Positions 8,132 through 16,834 of a DNA stretch of 64,000 bases are shown piece by piece. Position 1 is the stretch's first letter. The number at the start of each line of letters is the position of its first letter. Under the pieces are notes generated by a model. The model searched no databases. It was not told where the DNA came from and saw nothing but the letters and a program-made list of their open reading frames with translations. The position numbers were made by a program, and so were the translations under genes. Location: NCBI GenBank assembly GCA_964555585.1, contig CAZKSN010000004.1, positions 22,874 to 86,873 of the forward strand, in the 5' to 3' direction. The DNA comes from CAZKSN01 sp964555585 (GTDB taxonomy: Bacteria; Bacillota_I; Bacilli_A; RF39; UBA660).

Positions 8132-10657
8132 ATGAAAAAATACGATGATGTTTTAACAACAAATTTAAATGAGGATATTAAGCAATTTCCTAATATTTAT
8201 CCAATAACTAAAGAAATGAAAAATACACATAATGGTGTTGGAAGATTAGTGATGATTGATAGATACAGCCAGAAAGATAAAAATTTAATTACTTTAAAAA
8301 ATGGTGATTTCGTAATCACTGTTGTAAAAAATGATATTAAATTTCCAGTCAGAGGTTTAGGAAAAATAATTAAAATTGAAGAAGATTGGGTTGAAATTGA
8401 AGTTGAACCTGAATTTAGGCATGCGTTGGATGATGATACAGAGCATGAGACTGGAATAATAAAAAGAAAGAAAGATGAAATTGAAAAACCTTTAGAACTT
8501 TATTATGAACAGATTGCTAAGCGTTTGGCATACAGTTTAAGTAGATGTGAAAAAAGCGAAGAATTAAGAAATGAATGGTTTGAAAAATTCTATCCTGCCT
8601 TAAAAGATTTGGATTTTGTACCGGCAGGAAGAGTCTTATATGGTGCAGGCTCTGGTAGTGGTGTTACTTTTTTTAACTGTTTTGTAATGCCTTTTATTAA
8701 AGATTCCAGAGAGGGAATAGCAGAACATAGAAAAGAAATAATGGAAATTATGAGTAGAGGTGGCGGTGTTGGAACCAATGGTTCAACTTTAAGACCAAAA
8801 AATGCAAGAGCCAAATCAGTTGGAGGAAAAAGCAGCGGAGCAGTTAGCTGGCTGCATGATCTTTCTCAATTAACTCATTTAGTTGAACAAGGTGGTTCTC
8901 GTCGTGGAGCTCAAATGATTATGCTATCAATTTGGCATCCTGATATCATTGAATTTATAATTTCAAAAATGCAAAATCCTAAAATACTACAATTTTTAAT
9001 TGAAAACTTTGATGACGAAGATATTGTTAAAGAGGCTAAGGAAAAATTAAAATTTGTACCGTTAAAGCCTATTGAAAAAGAATTATATGAAACAATAGTA
9101 ACCAACTTTGAAAAAAATAAAAAATATTGTTCAGTTAATATATATGAAGAGGCTAAAGAAAAATTAAAAGAAGGTGGAAAATTTGAAGTTAATACACCTG
9201 ATTTCTTAAGTGGAGCTAATATTTCAGTAACTTTAACTGAAGAATTTATGAACGCTGTTGAAAATAATAAAGTTTTTGAGTTAGTTTTTCCTGACTTAGA
9301 TAAATTAAAACCCGAAGAAAAAGAATTCTACGACAATAACTGGCATAATATTGGAGATTATAGAGAATGGGAACGTTTAGGATATCCGGTAAAAGTATAT
9401 AAAAAGATTAAAGCAAAATTACTTTGGGATTTAATTAACATCTGTGCTACCTACTCAGCGGAACCAGGAATATTCTTTATTGATAATGCTAATAAAATGA
9501 CTAATGCTAAAGCATATGGTCAACAGGTGGTTGCAACAAATCCATGCGGAGAACAACCTTTAGCACCTTATTCAGTATGTAACCTGGCAGCTGTTAACTT
9601 AGCAAATATGGTTGATAAAGAAAAAAATGAAGTACTGTGGGATAAATTAAAAGAGACTGTTCAACTTGGCGTTAGATTACAAGATAATATAATTGATACT
9701 ACTCCATATTTCTTAGAAGAAAATAAAAAACAAGCATTAGGAGAAAGACGTGTAGGATTAGGAATTATGGGATTGCATGATTTACTAATATGGTGTAATA
9801 AAAGATATGGAAGTCCTTCTGGTAATAAGTTGGTTGATAAATTAATGAAAACTATAGCTATTACAGCTTATGAAACAAGTATTGAACTAGCTAAAGAAAA
9901 AGGATCATTCCCGTTCTTAGAAAAAAGAGAAGCTTTTGTTGAAACAGGATATGTTAAAAAATTACCTCAAGAAATCAGAGATAATATATTAAAATACGGA
10001 ATCAGAAATTCTCACCTGCTTACAATAGCTCCAACCGGAACAACCGGAACAATGGTCGGTGTATCAACTGGATTAGAACCATATTTCTCATTTAAATATT
10101 ACAGAAGCGGAAGATTTGGTAAATATGTTGAAGTAAATGCAGAGATTGTTGAAAGATATTTAGAAATTCATCCAGAATATAAAGACAAAGAACTACCTAA
10201 TACATTTGTAAGTGCTATGGATTTAACTCCTGAAGAGCATGCAGAAATTCAGTGTATAATTCAAAACTGGGTAGATTCTTCCATATCAAAAACTGTAAAT
10301 GCTCCAAAAGGATTTACAGTAAGAGATGTTGAAAAAGTATATGAATATTTATATAAAGGTGGAGCTAAAGGTGGAACTGTTTATGTAGATGGTTCTAGAG
10401 ATTCTCAAGTTCTTACACTTTCAAAAGAAGATGTAAATGACACAAAAGTTGAGAAAAAAACCGAACAGCTTGGATTAGAATTTGACTTTGAGGAATTAAA
10501 TAAGGCAGATGTTAATCCTCCAAGAACAAAAATAGGTAAAGATATTGGAATAGAAGTTGGAAACTTATGTCCTATATGTAATGAGGGTGAAGTAATTGAC
10601 TCAGGCGGGTGCAATACCTGTTCTAACTGTGGTGCTCAATTAAAATGCGGATTATAA
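8132..10657 (+). CDS. nrdJ: Adenosylcobalamin-dependent (class II) ribonucleoside-diphosphate reductase
   Basis: Class II reductase making deoxyribonucleotides with a B12-derived radical. The protein has 841 residues from the ATG chosen here; a GTG nine bases earlier abuts the GGTGAGGAG ribosome site and is too close. Active-site cysteines are visible: FFNCFV near residue 183, NPCGE near 472 and SVCNL near 483. The C-terminal tail has a CPIC...CNTCSNCG...CGL cluster from about 812 that may bind zinc and regenerate the active-site disulfide. Its strand is head-on to replication, unlike its neighbours. It needs cobalamin, so the cell must import or make it; no such genes are in the window. Confidence 0.95.
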   Translation: MKKYDDVLTTNLNEDIKQFPNIYPITKEMKNTHNGVGRLVMIDRYSQKDKNLITLKNGDFVITVVKNDIKFPVRGLGKIIKIEEDWVEIEVEPEFRHALDDDTEHETGIIKRKKDEIEKPLELYYEQIAKRLAYSLSRCEKSEELRNEWFEKFYPALKDLDFVPAGRVLYGAGSGSGVTFFNCFVMPFIKDSREGIAEHRKEIMEIMSRGGGVGTNGSTLRPKNARAKSVGGKSSGAVSWLHDLSQLTHLVEQGGSRRGAQMIMLSIWHPDIIEFIISKMQNPKILQFLIENFDDEDIVKEAKEKLKFVPLKPIEKELYETIVTNFEKNKKYCSVNIYEEAKEKLKEGGKFEVNTPDFLSGANISVTLTEEFMNAVENNKVFELVFPDLDKLKPEEKEFYDNNWHNIGDYREWERLGYPVKVYKKIKAKLLWDLINICATYSAEPGIFFIDNANKMTNAKAYGQQVVATNPCGEQPLAPYSVCNLAAVNLANMVDKEKNEVLWDKLKETVQLGVRLQDNIIDTTPYFLEENKKQALGERRVGLGIMGLHDLLIWCNKRYGSPSGNKLVDKLMKTIAITAYETSIELAKEKGSFPFLEKREAFVETGYVKKLPQEIRDNILKYGIRNSHLLTIAPTGTTGTMVGVSTGLEPYFSFKYYRSGRFGKYVEVNAEIVERYLEIHPEYKDKELPNTFVSAMDLTPEEHAEIQCIIQNWVDSSISKTVNAPKGFTVRDVEKVYEYLYKGGAKGGTVYVDGSRDSQVLTLSKEDVNDTKVEKKTEQLGLEFDFEELNKADVNPPRTKIGKDIGIEVGNLCPICNEGEVIDSGGCNTCSNCGAQLKCGL

Positions 10658-10684
10658 AAAAGACTCTTATATAAGAGTTTTTTA
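10658..10684. terminator. Bidirectional terminator between nrdJ and the pyrimidine phosphorylase gene
   Basis: Perfect palindrome ACTCTTATATAAGAGT at 10663-10678, flanked by A-rich sequence on the left and TTTTTT on the right. It serves the convergent ends of both genes. Confidence 0.8.
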
Positions 10685-11959
10685 TTTTACTATTTTATAA
10701 ACTAACGGCTCTTCAATATATTTATCTTTTGATATTGTATAAGCATCATATATATCATTAATATTAAAATCATTGTCTTTTACATATAGATAAGCGATTA
10801 CTTCACCTTCATAAACATAATCTCCAGTATTTTTCTTTAATCTAATACCAACAGAATGATCTATAGCATCATCCTTATTCGTTCTACCTCCACCCAGCTT
10901 CATAGATAAATAACCTATTTTTAAAGCATCTATTGAATGAATATAACCTTCAGTCAAAGATTTAACTTTAATAATATTGGGAGATACTTTTATTCCAAGA
11001 TAACCACCATGCTGATATTCAATCATAGACATAAATGTTTCCCAAGCAAAACTATTATTTAAATTCTCTTTAACTTCTTTTTCTGCTTCTTCATAAGAAA
11101 TATTTTTTCCCATTGAAACCATATGACTTGCTATTATTAAACAAAGTTCTAATAATCTTTTATTTTCTATAAAATTACTTAAAATTAAATTTGCTTCTAA
11201 AACTTCATTAGCATTTCCGATATTATTTCCAAGAGGATTATTCATATTGGTTAAAAGTGCTATCGTTTCTTTATTATAATGTTTACCTATCTTTACTAAA
11301 AGTTCTGCAAATTTAGTTGCACTTTCCATATCTTTATAAAAAGCACCTTTACCAACTTTCACATCTAAAACCACTTTATCAACACCAGACGCAATTTTTT
11401 TACTCATAATACTTGATGCACCTAAGGCTGCAGCTGCAACCGTACCTGTAACATCCCTTAATGAATACAATTTTTTATCTGCCGGAGCAACATCTTCTGT
11501 TGGAGATATTATAGCAACACCAATATCATTTAGTTGTTTTATATATTCTTCTTTTGTTAAATTCACTTTAAACCCGGGAATTGATTCTAACTTGTCAAGA
11601 GTTCCACCAGTATGTCCCAAGCCTCTTCCACTCATCATAGGAACAACCAAACCGCAAGAAGCTACTAATGGAGCTACAATTAAACTTACTTTATCTCCAA
11701 CACCGCCAGTTGAATGCTTATCTACTTTTACTCCTTCAACTGAAGATAAATCAACAATATTGCCACTATTTATCATGCAATCTGTTAAATCTAAAGTTTC
11801 CCTATCACTCATGCCGTTTATACAGATAGCCATTAAAAAAGCACTCATCTGATAATCTTTTACTTCATCTTTTAGAAAACCATTTATAAAAAAATTGATT
11901 TCTTCTTTAGTTAATTCATTATTTTCTCTTTTTTTGTTTATTACTTCAACAATATTCAC
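10682..11959 (-). CDS. pdp: Pyrimidine-nucleoside phosphorylase
   Basis: Phosphorolyses uridine, deoxyuridine and thymidine to base plus sugar 1-phosphate in nucleoside salvage. The family signature is clear: KVDKHSTGGVGDK at about 78-90, SGRGLGHTGGTLDKLES at about 108-124, and the C-terminal glycine-rich domain with GGGRTNKDD. Length is 425 residues, close to the Bacillus enzyme (433). The start is GTG, chosen because AAGGAGG lies 7 bases before it; no in-frame ATG lies nearby. It is a single-gene unit facing the nrdJ terminator, and lies next to the deoxyribonucleotide-producing nrdJ. Confidence 0.95.
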   Translation of the reverse strand: MNIVEVINKKRENNELTKEEINFFINGFLKDEVKDYQMSAFLMAICINGMSDRETLDLTDCMINSGNIVDLSSVEGVKVDKHSTGGVGDKVSLIVAPLVASCGLVVPMMSGRGLGHTGGTLDKLESIPGFKVNLTKEEYIKQLNDIGVAIISPTEDVAPADKKLYSLRDVTGTVAAAALGASSIMSKKIASGVDKVVLDVKVGKGAFYKDMESATKFAELLVKIGKHYNKETIALLTNMNNPLGNNIGNANEVLEANLILSNFIENKRLLELCLIIASHMVSMGKNISYEEAEKEVKENLNNSFAWETFMSMIEYQHGGYLGIKVSPNIIKVKSLTEGYIHSIDALKIGYLSMKLGGGRTNKDDAIDHSVGIRLKKNTGDYVYEGEVIAYLYVKDNDFNINDIYDAYTISKDKYIEEPLVYKIVK

Positions 11960-11983
11960 AGCAAAACCTCCTTAGCCTTATTA

Positions 11984-12012
11984 TAGACTAATAAAAAAAA
12001 GAATGCTATAAT
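11984..12012 (+). promoter_or_regulatory. Sigma-A-type promoter of the DHH protein gene
   Basis: TAGACT at 11984-11989, 17-base spacer, TATAAT at 12007-12012. The predicted start near 12019 leaves a leader of only about 8 bases before the ATG at 12027, with no clear ribosome site. Confidence 0.55.
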
Positions 12013-12026
12013 TTTTATGATGAAGT

Positions 12027-12992
12027 ATGATAAAAATAGAAAATAATTCAAATAAATTAATTATTTCCCATATAGCAGACATAGACGGTATGGGTAGCGT
12101 AATATTATCAAAATTAATTTTTAAAAAAATTGATGTTATATTAATTGATAATAAAGAATTAACAGATGTATTAAATGATTTAATAAAAGATAAAAGTTAT
12201 ATAAAATACGATAATATATTTATTATTGATATTTCTATTATAAAAAATAATGCAGAAATCATAGAAAATGAAAATGAATTAAAAACTAGAATAAAACATT
12301 TTGATCACCATACATCGGATGAAATATTGGAAAAAGACTTTGATTTTATTAATGTTAAATTTAAAATAAAAAACAAGAAAACTTGCGGTACTGAACTTTT
12401 TTATAATTATATAAAAGGTAAATCCAAAATTCTTAATAGTAATTATGTAAAAGACTTTGTGGAAGCTATAAGAAATTATGATACCTATGACTGGATTAAA
12501 AATAAAAATTTAAATGGAAAACACTTAACAAATATTTTTTCATTTATTGGACCATTAAAATTTATTGACAGATATTTTAAAGAAATAAAAAACAATTATC
12601 TGACTAAATTTAAAATTGATAAATTTAGTCTAGACATTTCTAAAAATATTGAAGAAAATATACATAACTATATTAAAAAGTGTGAAGAAAATATGATAAA
12701 ACTAAAGTTTTTTGAATATAATGTTGGATGTATTATTAGTGAGCTTTACAGAAGTGACGTTGGAAACACTTTATCCAAGATGTATAAAAACGAATTAGAT
12801 TTTATTATAATCTGTGATTTTATAAGAAATAACTATTCTCTTAGAACTGCAAATGAAAACATTAATCTTGGAATTATAGTAAAAAAATTTTCAAATAAAG
12901 GTGGAGGTCAAGGTGGAGCTGCCGGAATACCAATTGATAAATCTACATACTGGATTCTAGAAGAAATTTTAAAGGAAAAAATAAAAAGATGA
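12027..12992 (+). CDS. DHH/DHHA1 family phosphoesterase
   Basis: A 321-residue protein of the DHH superfamily, which cleaves phosphodiester bonds in short RNAs, cyclic dinucleotides or DNA. The N-terminal metal motif DIDG is at 18-21, the DHH triad at 93-95 (FDHH), and the DHHA1 glycine motif at about 292-300 reads GGGQGGAAG. The usual His of GGGH is Gln here, so activity or substrate may differ (inference). An oligoribonuclease NrnA-like role is possible but unproven. It is on the strand head-on to replication and is a one-gene unit between a promoter and a hairpin that overlaps its stop. Confidence 0.8.
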   Translation: MIKIENNSNKLIISHIADIDGMGSVILSKLIFKKIDVILIDNKELTDVLNDLIKDKSYIKYDNIFIIDISIIKNNAEIIENENELKTRIKHFDHHTSDEILEKDFDFINVKFKIKNKKTCGTELFYNYIKGKSKILNSNYVKDFVEAIRNYDTYDWIKNKNLNGKHLTNIFSFIGPLKFIDRYFKEIKNNYLTKFKIDKFSLDISKNIEENIHNYIKKCEENMIKLKFFEYNVGCIISELYRSDVGNTLSKMYKNELDFIIICDFIRNNYSLRTANENINLGIIVKKFSNKGGGQGGAAGIPIDKSTYWILEEILKEKIKR

Positions 12993-13007
12993 ATTAATCA
13001 TCTTTTT
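12983..13007. terminator. Terminator between the DHH gene and divIC
   Basis: AAAAAGATGA at 12983-12992 pairs with TCATCTTTTT at 12998-13007 around a 5-base loop. The stem contains the TGA stop of the DHH gene. A-rich and T-rich sides make it work in both directions. Confidence 0.65.
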
Positions 13008-13050
13008 AAATTATAATCATTTTTAATTTAATTGACATAAAATTTTTTAA

Positions 13051-13338
13051 TTAATCTATTTTGATAATTAACTCCCCATCTTTTGAATATAGATATTTTT
13101 CTCTTGCATATTTTGCAATATATTCAAGATCACTTAATTTTTTTATCTCAGCCTGTAGTTTATCTTCTTCATCTAATATATCTGAATACTCTTTTAGCAG
13201 TTGCTCTCTTTCAACTACATTTTTATATATTTGAGACCAATAACTAAACATATTACTTATAAAAAAAGTAAGTAAAGGAATAAATATTAACACTAAAACT
13301 AATAATCTTCTTTTATCTTTTTTAGTTATCTTTCTCAT
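13051..13338 (-). CDS. divIC: Septum formation initiator protein DivIC (FtsB-like)
   Basis: Bitopic division protein of 95 residues: a basic N-terminus (RKITKKDKRR), one membrane segment at about 14-33, then a short coiled coil (VEREQLLKEY...EEDKLQAEIKKL) outside the cell. The C-terminal AKYAREKYLYSKDGE segment is typical of DivIC. It works with FtsL and DivIB at the septum. The ATG is used as start since the upstream TTG lies within the GGAGGG ribosome site. It follows yabP-yabQ on the same strand, the Bacillus order yabP, yabQ, divIC. Confidence 0.92.
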   Translation of the reverse strand: MRKITKKDKRRLLVLVLIFIPLLTFFISNMFSYWSQIYKNVVEREQLLKEYSDILDEEDKLQAEIKKLSDLEYIAKYAREKYLYSKDGELIIKID

Positions 13339-13385
13339 ATAACCCTCCAATTATAATAAGATTATATCATTTTAATATTTTTTTT

Positions 13386-13700
13386 TCAATTAATCTTCTT
13401 AACATTTACACTTTTTTTAATATTTAATATTGTTCTTAATTTAAAATATCTTTTGTTAAAAACTCCAAAGCTAAAAATAACCAGTATTATTAAATAGATA
13501 TGGATTATTCCATTATTAATCAGTGATAATAATATAAAATATATCAAACTTAGATTAGTAACAAATAAAAAATTTATTAAAATTTTATAAAGAATACTTG
13601 TTTTATAAATAAACTTATAATTTAAATTGTATAAATAAGAGCAAATGATTCCATATGATAAAGAGAAAATTATTGATAATAGCTGTTCTTCTAAATTCAT
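13386..13700 (-). CDS. yabQ: Sporulation protein YabQ (spore cortex)
   Basis: Small membrane protein of 104 residues with about three hydrophobic segments and a basic C-terminus. The opening NLEEQLLSIIFSLSYGII and its place between yabP and divIC fit YabQ, which in Bacillus is made in the mother cell and is needed for cortex formation. Sequence conservation is low, so the call leans on context. Its ATG overlaps the yabP stop by 4 bases, which indicates translational coupling. Confidence 0.8.
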   Translation of the reverse strand: MNLEEQLLSIIFSLSYGIICSYLYNLNYKFIYKTSILYKILINFLFVTNLSLIYFILLSLINNGIIHIYLIILVIFSFGVFNKRYFKLRTILNIKKSVNVKKIN

Positions 13701-13990
13701 TTGAATAATTTAGCAAAAATACTTTCATTTTTAATTTTTTTGCCACTTTCATCCAGATAATTCAAATACAGTAATTTTCCCTTTATTGATAAAGTTCCCT
13801 GAAATGTATCAAGCTTTAATAACTCAAGTTCTTCACCTTTTATTAAAACATATCCCAATACAGTATCAATAAAAAATTCTTTATTATCAAAATTTTCTAA
13901 TTTTTTTACTCCAGTAATAAAAATGCTTTTTCTATCATTGACTTGAATACTATGATTAAAATTATTTTCACTATTACTAGTCTTGTCCAT
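13697..13990 (-). CDS. yabP: Sporulation protein YabP
   Basis: A 97-residue YabP/YqfC-family protein: HSIQVNDRKSIFITGVKKLENFDNKEF near the start and a VLGYVLIKGEELELLKLD beta-rich core (here cited in pieces) match the family. In Bacillus yabP is transcribed by sigma-E and takes part in cortex assembly. AGGAGG precedes the ATG. It leads the yabP-yabQ-divIC run and lies just downstream of the spoVG terminator. Confidence 0.93.
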   Translation of the reverse strand: MDKTSNSENNFNHSIQVNDRKSIFITGVKKLENFDNKEFFIDTVLGYVLIKGEELELLKLDTFQGTLSIKGKLLYLNYLDESGKKIKNESIFAKLFK

Positions 13991-14007
13991 TTATTTCCTC
14001 CTAATAA

Positions 14008-14035
14008 TAGATATGAAAATAAATGAAAAATATAA
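14008..14035 (-). promoter_or_regulatory. Possible sigma-E promoter of yabP
   Basis: Reading leftward, TTATATT (-35 like), 13 bases, then CATATCTA (-10 like). The match to the sigma-E consensus is partial, but the position fits a short leader ending in AGGAGGAAATAA before the yabP ATG. Confidence 0.3.
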
Positions 14036-14036
14036 C

Positions 14037-14062
14037 AAAAAAACTCTATAAAATAGAGTTTT
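14037..14062 (-). terminator. Terminator of spoVG
   Basis: AAACTCTAT and ATAGAGTTT form a 9-bp stem with a 3-4 base loop; on the minus strand it is followed by a T-run. It abuts the spoVG stop codon. Confidence 0.8.
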
Positions 14063-14347
14063 TTATTCTTCTTCAGCTTCTGTTACTTCATCTTCGGCTT
14101 TTTCGTAAGCATCTAATATTTCTCTTTCAAACATACTTCTTACTTCTTGATTTAATGGATGAGCAGTATCTCTATAATTACCAGTCGCTGTTTTACGACT
14201 AGGCATTGCTATAAACAAACCTTTTTCCCCACTAATAATTCTAATATCATGAACTGCAAATTCATCATCTAATACAACTGATGCAATTCCTTTCATTCTA
14301 GAATTTTCTTTGTCAATTTTGCGTATACTTACTTGTGTTATTTTCAC
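14063..14347 (-). CDS. spoVG: RNA/DNA-binding regulator SpoVG
   Basis: SpoVG, a small nucleic-acid-binding regulator that affects septum placement in sporulation and many genes in other Firmicutes. The core matches closely: ITQVSIRKI, then VVLDDEFAVHDIRI, GEKGLFIAMPSRKT and YRDTAHPLN. The GTG at 14345-14347 is taken as start: AAGGAGG (14356-14362) lies 8 bases before it and the resulting MKITQV opening aligns with other SpoVG proteins. Starting at the farther GTG would place the ribosome site inside the gene. The acidic tail (KAEDEVTEAEEE) is longer than in Bacillus. Confidence 0.95.
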   Translation of the reverse strand: MKITQVSIRKIDKENSRMKGIASVVLDDEFAVHDIRIISGEKGLFIAMPSRKTATGNYRDTAHPLNQEVRSMFEREILDAYEKAEDEVTEAEEE

Positions 14348-14420
14348 TGAATCTTCCTCCTTAAGCACATACTCAAATTAATTTTACATCAAATAAACAA
14401 TTAAATCAAGTATTTTTATT

Positions 14421-14633
14421 TTAAATTAACTTAATTATTATATCTTTTGTTAGTATATCAGCATAAGAAAAAGATTTTACTTCATTATTTAATTTAAGAA
14501 TAAATAAAAAAGGATATGCTTTTTCTATTATTCCCTCATATACTTCATATTTATTTCTTCCAACATTTACTTTGGCCACTACTTTTTTTCCAACTATTCT
14601 TTTTATATCAGTTTTTATTTTTAATATATTCAT
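14421..14633 (-). CDS. veg: Veg protein (biofilm-related)
   Basis: A 70-residue Veg-family protein: SDIK-like opening (KIKTDIKRIVGKKVVAKV), then a GIIEKAYPFLFILKL segment and the conserved SFSYADILT. Veg is abundant in Bacillus and stimulates biofilm matrix genes by a poorly understood route. Its ATG overlaps the yabG stop by 4 bases; in Bacillus veg also lies directly after yabG. Confidence 0.9.
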   Translation of the reverse strand: MNILKIKTDIKRIVGKKVVAKVNVGRNKYEVYEGIIEKAYPFLFILKLNNEVKSFSYADILTKDIIIKLI

Positions 14634-15415
14634 TTTTCTCCATTTCTTGGATAACCTACAAACATTGTGCCTTTAGTTTTTAAACCACCTATTCCATCTT
14701 TACCATATTTAGTTTTTGATAAAAGTTTGATCAAATTAACTTCTTGATTTCTGTCACTAAGACTTAAGGTGGTTGCTATTATTGCCGGATCTAAAGCATG
14801 AATGTTGATTCTTTTAGGACTTGATGCAAATGTGGCTCCAGCTTTTATCAGTTCATCATAATTGCTCTGACAAGCACCAGCAATAATTATTAAATCTTCT
14901 GGAGATTTAGCATACTTTCTTGCTTCCTTAACTCCTTCAATAAAATTAGAACTATTCTTGTACATATCTGTTTCGCCTACTCTTTTTTTATAATAAGCGT
15001 CATGACCGGTAATAATTAATATATTTGGATTTACCTGTCTTAAATATCTTTGCAATATCTCAGGTATATCATTTTCATTTACTTGTTTTCCAAAAGCAAT
15101 TACTCCGGCATTTTTATAAAAGTCCATACATCTTTTTAAATATTCACTATCTCCGTCCAAATGTAATATTTTTCCTGGCAAATAAAAATAATCATCTCTA
15201 TCCAGTCTTTGCTCTTCTATAACCATTCTTGCATAATCATCATTGTTTTTATAATCTTTTTTGTCAATTAATATTAGATCCTCTATATTTGCATCCGCAA
15301 TTAAACGAAAATCTATTCCTCTAAGAATACATACTTCACCATTTTTTTCAGTTACTTCAAAAATAATATCATGATTGTAAGATATTCTTGAAACATAATC
15401 TCCTACTTTAATCAT
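14630..15415 (-). CDS. yabG: Sporulation-specific protease YabG
   Basis: Cysteine protease that processes spore coat proteins in the mother cell. The N-terminus (KVGDYVSRISYNHDIIFEV), the RLIADANIEDLILID segment, the LHLDGDSEYLKRCMDFYKNAG block and the NPNILIITGHDAYYKK and AGACQSNYDELI motifs are all characteristic. Length is 261 residues, a little under the Bacillus protein (290). A TACTCACC-type weak ribosome site precedes the ATG. It is followed by veg with a 4-base overlap. Confidence 0.95.
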   Translation of the reverse strand: MIKVGDYVSRISYNHDIIFEVTEKNGEVCILRGIDFRLIADANIEDLILIDKKDYKNNDDYARMVIEEQRLDRDDYFYLPGKILHLDGDSEYLKRCMDFYKNAGVIAFGKQVNENDIPEILQRYLRQVNPNILIITGHDAYYKKRVGETDMYKNSSNFIEGVKEARKYAKSPEDLIIIAGACQSNYDELIKAGATFASSPKRINIHALDPAIIATTLSLSDRNQEVNLIKLLSKTKYGKDGIGGLKTKGTMFVGYPRNGEK

Positions 15416-15443
15416 ATACTCACCTATTTAAATATATGAAAAT

Positions 15444-15482
15444 ATCAAAAAAATATATCTAACTTATCTCATTAGATATATT
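15444..15482 (-). terminator. Terminator of rsmA
   Basis: AATATATCTAA (15452-15462) and TTAGATATATT (15472-15482) form an 11-bp stem with a 9-base loop; the minus strand continues into a run of T. The rsmA stop codon lies in the stem. Confidence 0.8.
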
Positions 15483-16256
15483 CACAAATTCTTCCACACT
15501 TAAATTTTCTGCTCTACATGTTAAATTTTTATCATATTTATTTAAAACTTTTTCAATCTTTTTTAAATCATAATCTATTAAGTTATTCTTTAAATTTTTT
15601 CTTTTATGTCTAAATGAGTCTTTTATTAATTTATAAAAATTTTCAATTGATTTTACATAATATTTATTTTTATTTGAACTAAACTTTAATACAATACTAT
15701 CAACTTTTGGAACAGGTATAAATGAATTTTTACTTACATCAGTAACTTTTTCAATATTGAAGTTATATTGTAAAAATACACTAATTGAACTATAATCTTT
15801 TGTATTTGGAGAAGCCATAAACCTATTACCCACTTCTTTTTGAATCATAATTATCATTTCATCAACATTAGTTTCTTTTATAACTTTATTTATTATTAAT
15901 GAAGTAATATAATAAGGAATATTAGCAATAAAATATAATTTATTATATTTATATTTTGATAAATATTCTTTTAAATCAATTTTCAAAAAATCTTTATATA
16001 CTATTTCTAAATTATCAGAAGAAATTTCATCTAAAATGTTTTTTAAACTTTCATCTATTTCAAAGCATATTACTTTTGAATCATATTTTATTAATTCCTT
16101 TGTTAAAGCTCCTCTACCAGGTCCAACTTCAATAATTAACGAATTTTTTTCAATATTAAAAGAATTTACTATTTTTTCTATAATATTACTATCTATGAGA
16201 AAATTCTGTCCCAATGATTTCTTATATTTTATTTTTTTCACTTTATTTCCAGCCAA
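15459..16256 (-). CDS. rsmA: 16S rRNA dimethyladenosine transferase RsmA (KsgA)
   Basis: SAM-dependent enzyme that dimethylates A1518 and A1519 in the 3' end of 16S rRNA during small-subunit maturation. Motif I EVGPGRGALTKEL is at about 42-54, the catalytic NIPYYI at about 110-115, and the small C-terminal helical domain follows. Length is 265 residues. It overlaps the end of the 3D-domain gene upstream by 14 bases. The neighbourhood (tatD, 3D-domain protein, rsmA, yabG, veg) mirrors Bacillus, but rnmV, which normally precedes rsmA, is missing. Confidence 0.96.
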   Translation of the reverse strand: MAGNKVKKIKYKKSLGQNFLIDSNIIEKIVNSFNIEKNSLIIEVGPGRGALTKELIKYDSKVICFEIDESLKNILDEISSDNLEIVYKDFLKIDLKEYLSKYKYNKLYFIANIPYYITSLIINKVIKETNVDEMIIMIQKEVGNRFMASPNTKDYSSISVFLQYNFNIEKVTDVSKNSFIPVPKVDSIVLKFSSNKNKYYVKSIENFYKLIKDSFRHKRKNLKNNLIDYDLKKIEKVLNKYDKNLTCRAENLSVEEFVNISNEIS

Positions 16257-16794
16257 GTCTTAATACTTCAAAATATTGATTTCTTATTCTTCCAATATTA
16301 TTTATTGCAAAATTTCTGTCATCTGTTAATAAATCAATAGAATTTCCAGAAACACCACGATCCATTACGATTGCTATAATTTGTTCATTTGAAAGTTTAT
16401 TTATTTCAAACTTAATTATAGACCCACAAGGATATTTTTTACTACTGGCCACTATTCTTACAGTTCCATATTCAACATCTTCATAATATATACCGGTTTC
16501 TAATACATTAACTTTATGGTTGCATCCTAATTTTCCTGTACATTTTGGACAATCACCAGTATATGCAGTTAAATCACCAGTAAAATTTGAAACTGGAGTC
16601 AATAATTCATTTAAATATAATTCATCTTGAATATCTTCAATAACGCCTGACTCTATTGTTTTGCTTATATTATTGTTGTATACCTTATAAATTGAAGCAT
16701 ATGACAAAGAATTATTATTTAAAAATAATATTATAGTTAAAAGAATTAAAATTCTTATATATATCAATGATTTTTTTGGTTTACATTTTTTCAT
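16243..16794 (-). CDS. Secreted 3D-domain protein (YabE-like, possible peptidoglycan hydrolase)
   Basis: A 183-residue exported protein: basic N-terminus, one hydrophobic segment at about 11-31, then a C-terminal 3D domain opening with LTAYTGDC and carrying the late acidic motif VMDRGVSGNSIDLL. Such domains form the RpfB/YabE/MltA-type fold that cuts glycan strands. The G5 and DUF348 repeats of full YabE are absent. Two cysteine pairs (CPKC, GCNHK) near the start of the domain are unusual. The ATG at 16794 is chosen because AAAGGTG lies just before it. It sits at the yabE position, between tatD and rsmA. Confidence 0.8.
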   Translation of the reverse strand: MKKCKPKKSLIYIRILILLTIILFLNNNSLSYASIYKVYNNNISKTIESGVIEDIQDELYLNELLTPVSNFTGDLTAYTGDCPKCTGKLGCNHKVNVLETGIYYEDVEYGTVRIVASSKKYPCGSIIKFEINKLSNEQIIAIVMDRGVSGNSIDLLTDDRNFAINNIGRIRNQYFEVLRLGWK

Positions 16795-16834
16795 GTTTTC
16801 ACCTTTCAAACCATAAATATTATACCATATTTGA

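Noticed and set aside
11570..11582. CCCGGG core in the pyrimidine phosphorylase gene as a third Noc site
   Set aside because: The flanks read AAACCCGGGAATT and do not match ATTTCCCGGGAAAT; it is a coding Pro-Gly stretch.
14348..14368. Longer SpoVG starting at the upstream GTG
   Set aside because: This would put the AAGGAGG ribosome site inside the gene and add seven residues not found in other SpoVG proteins.
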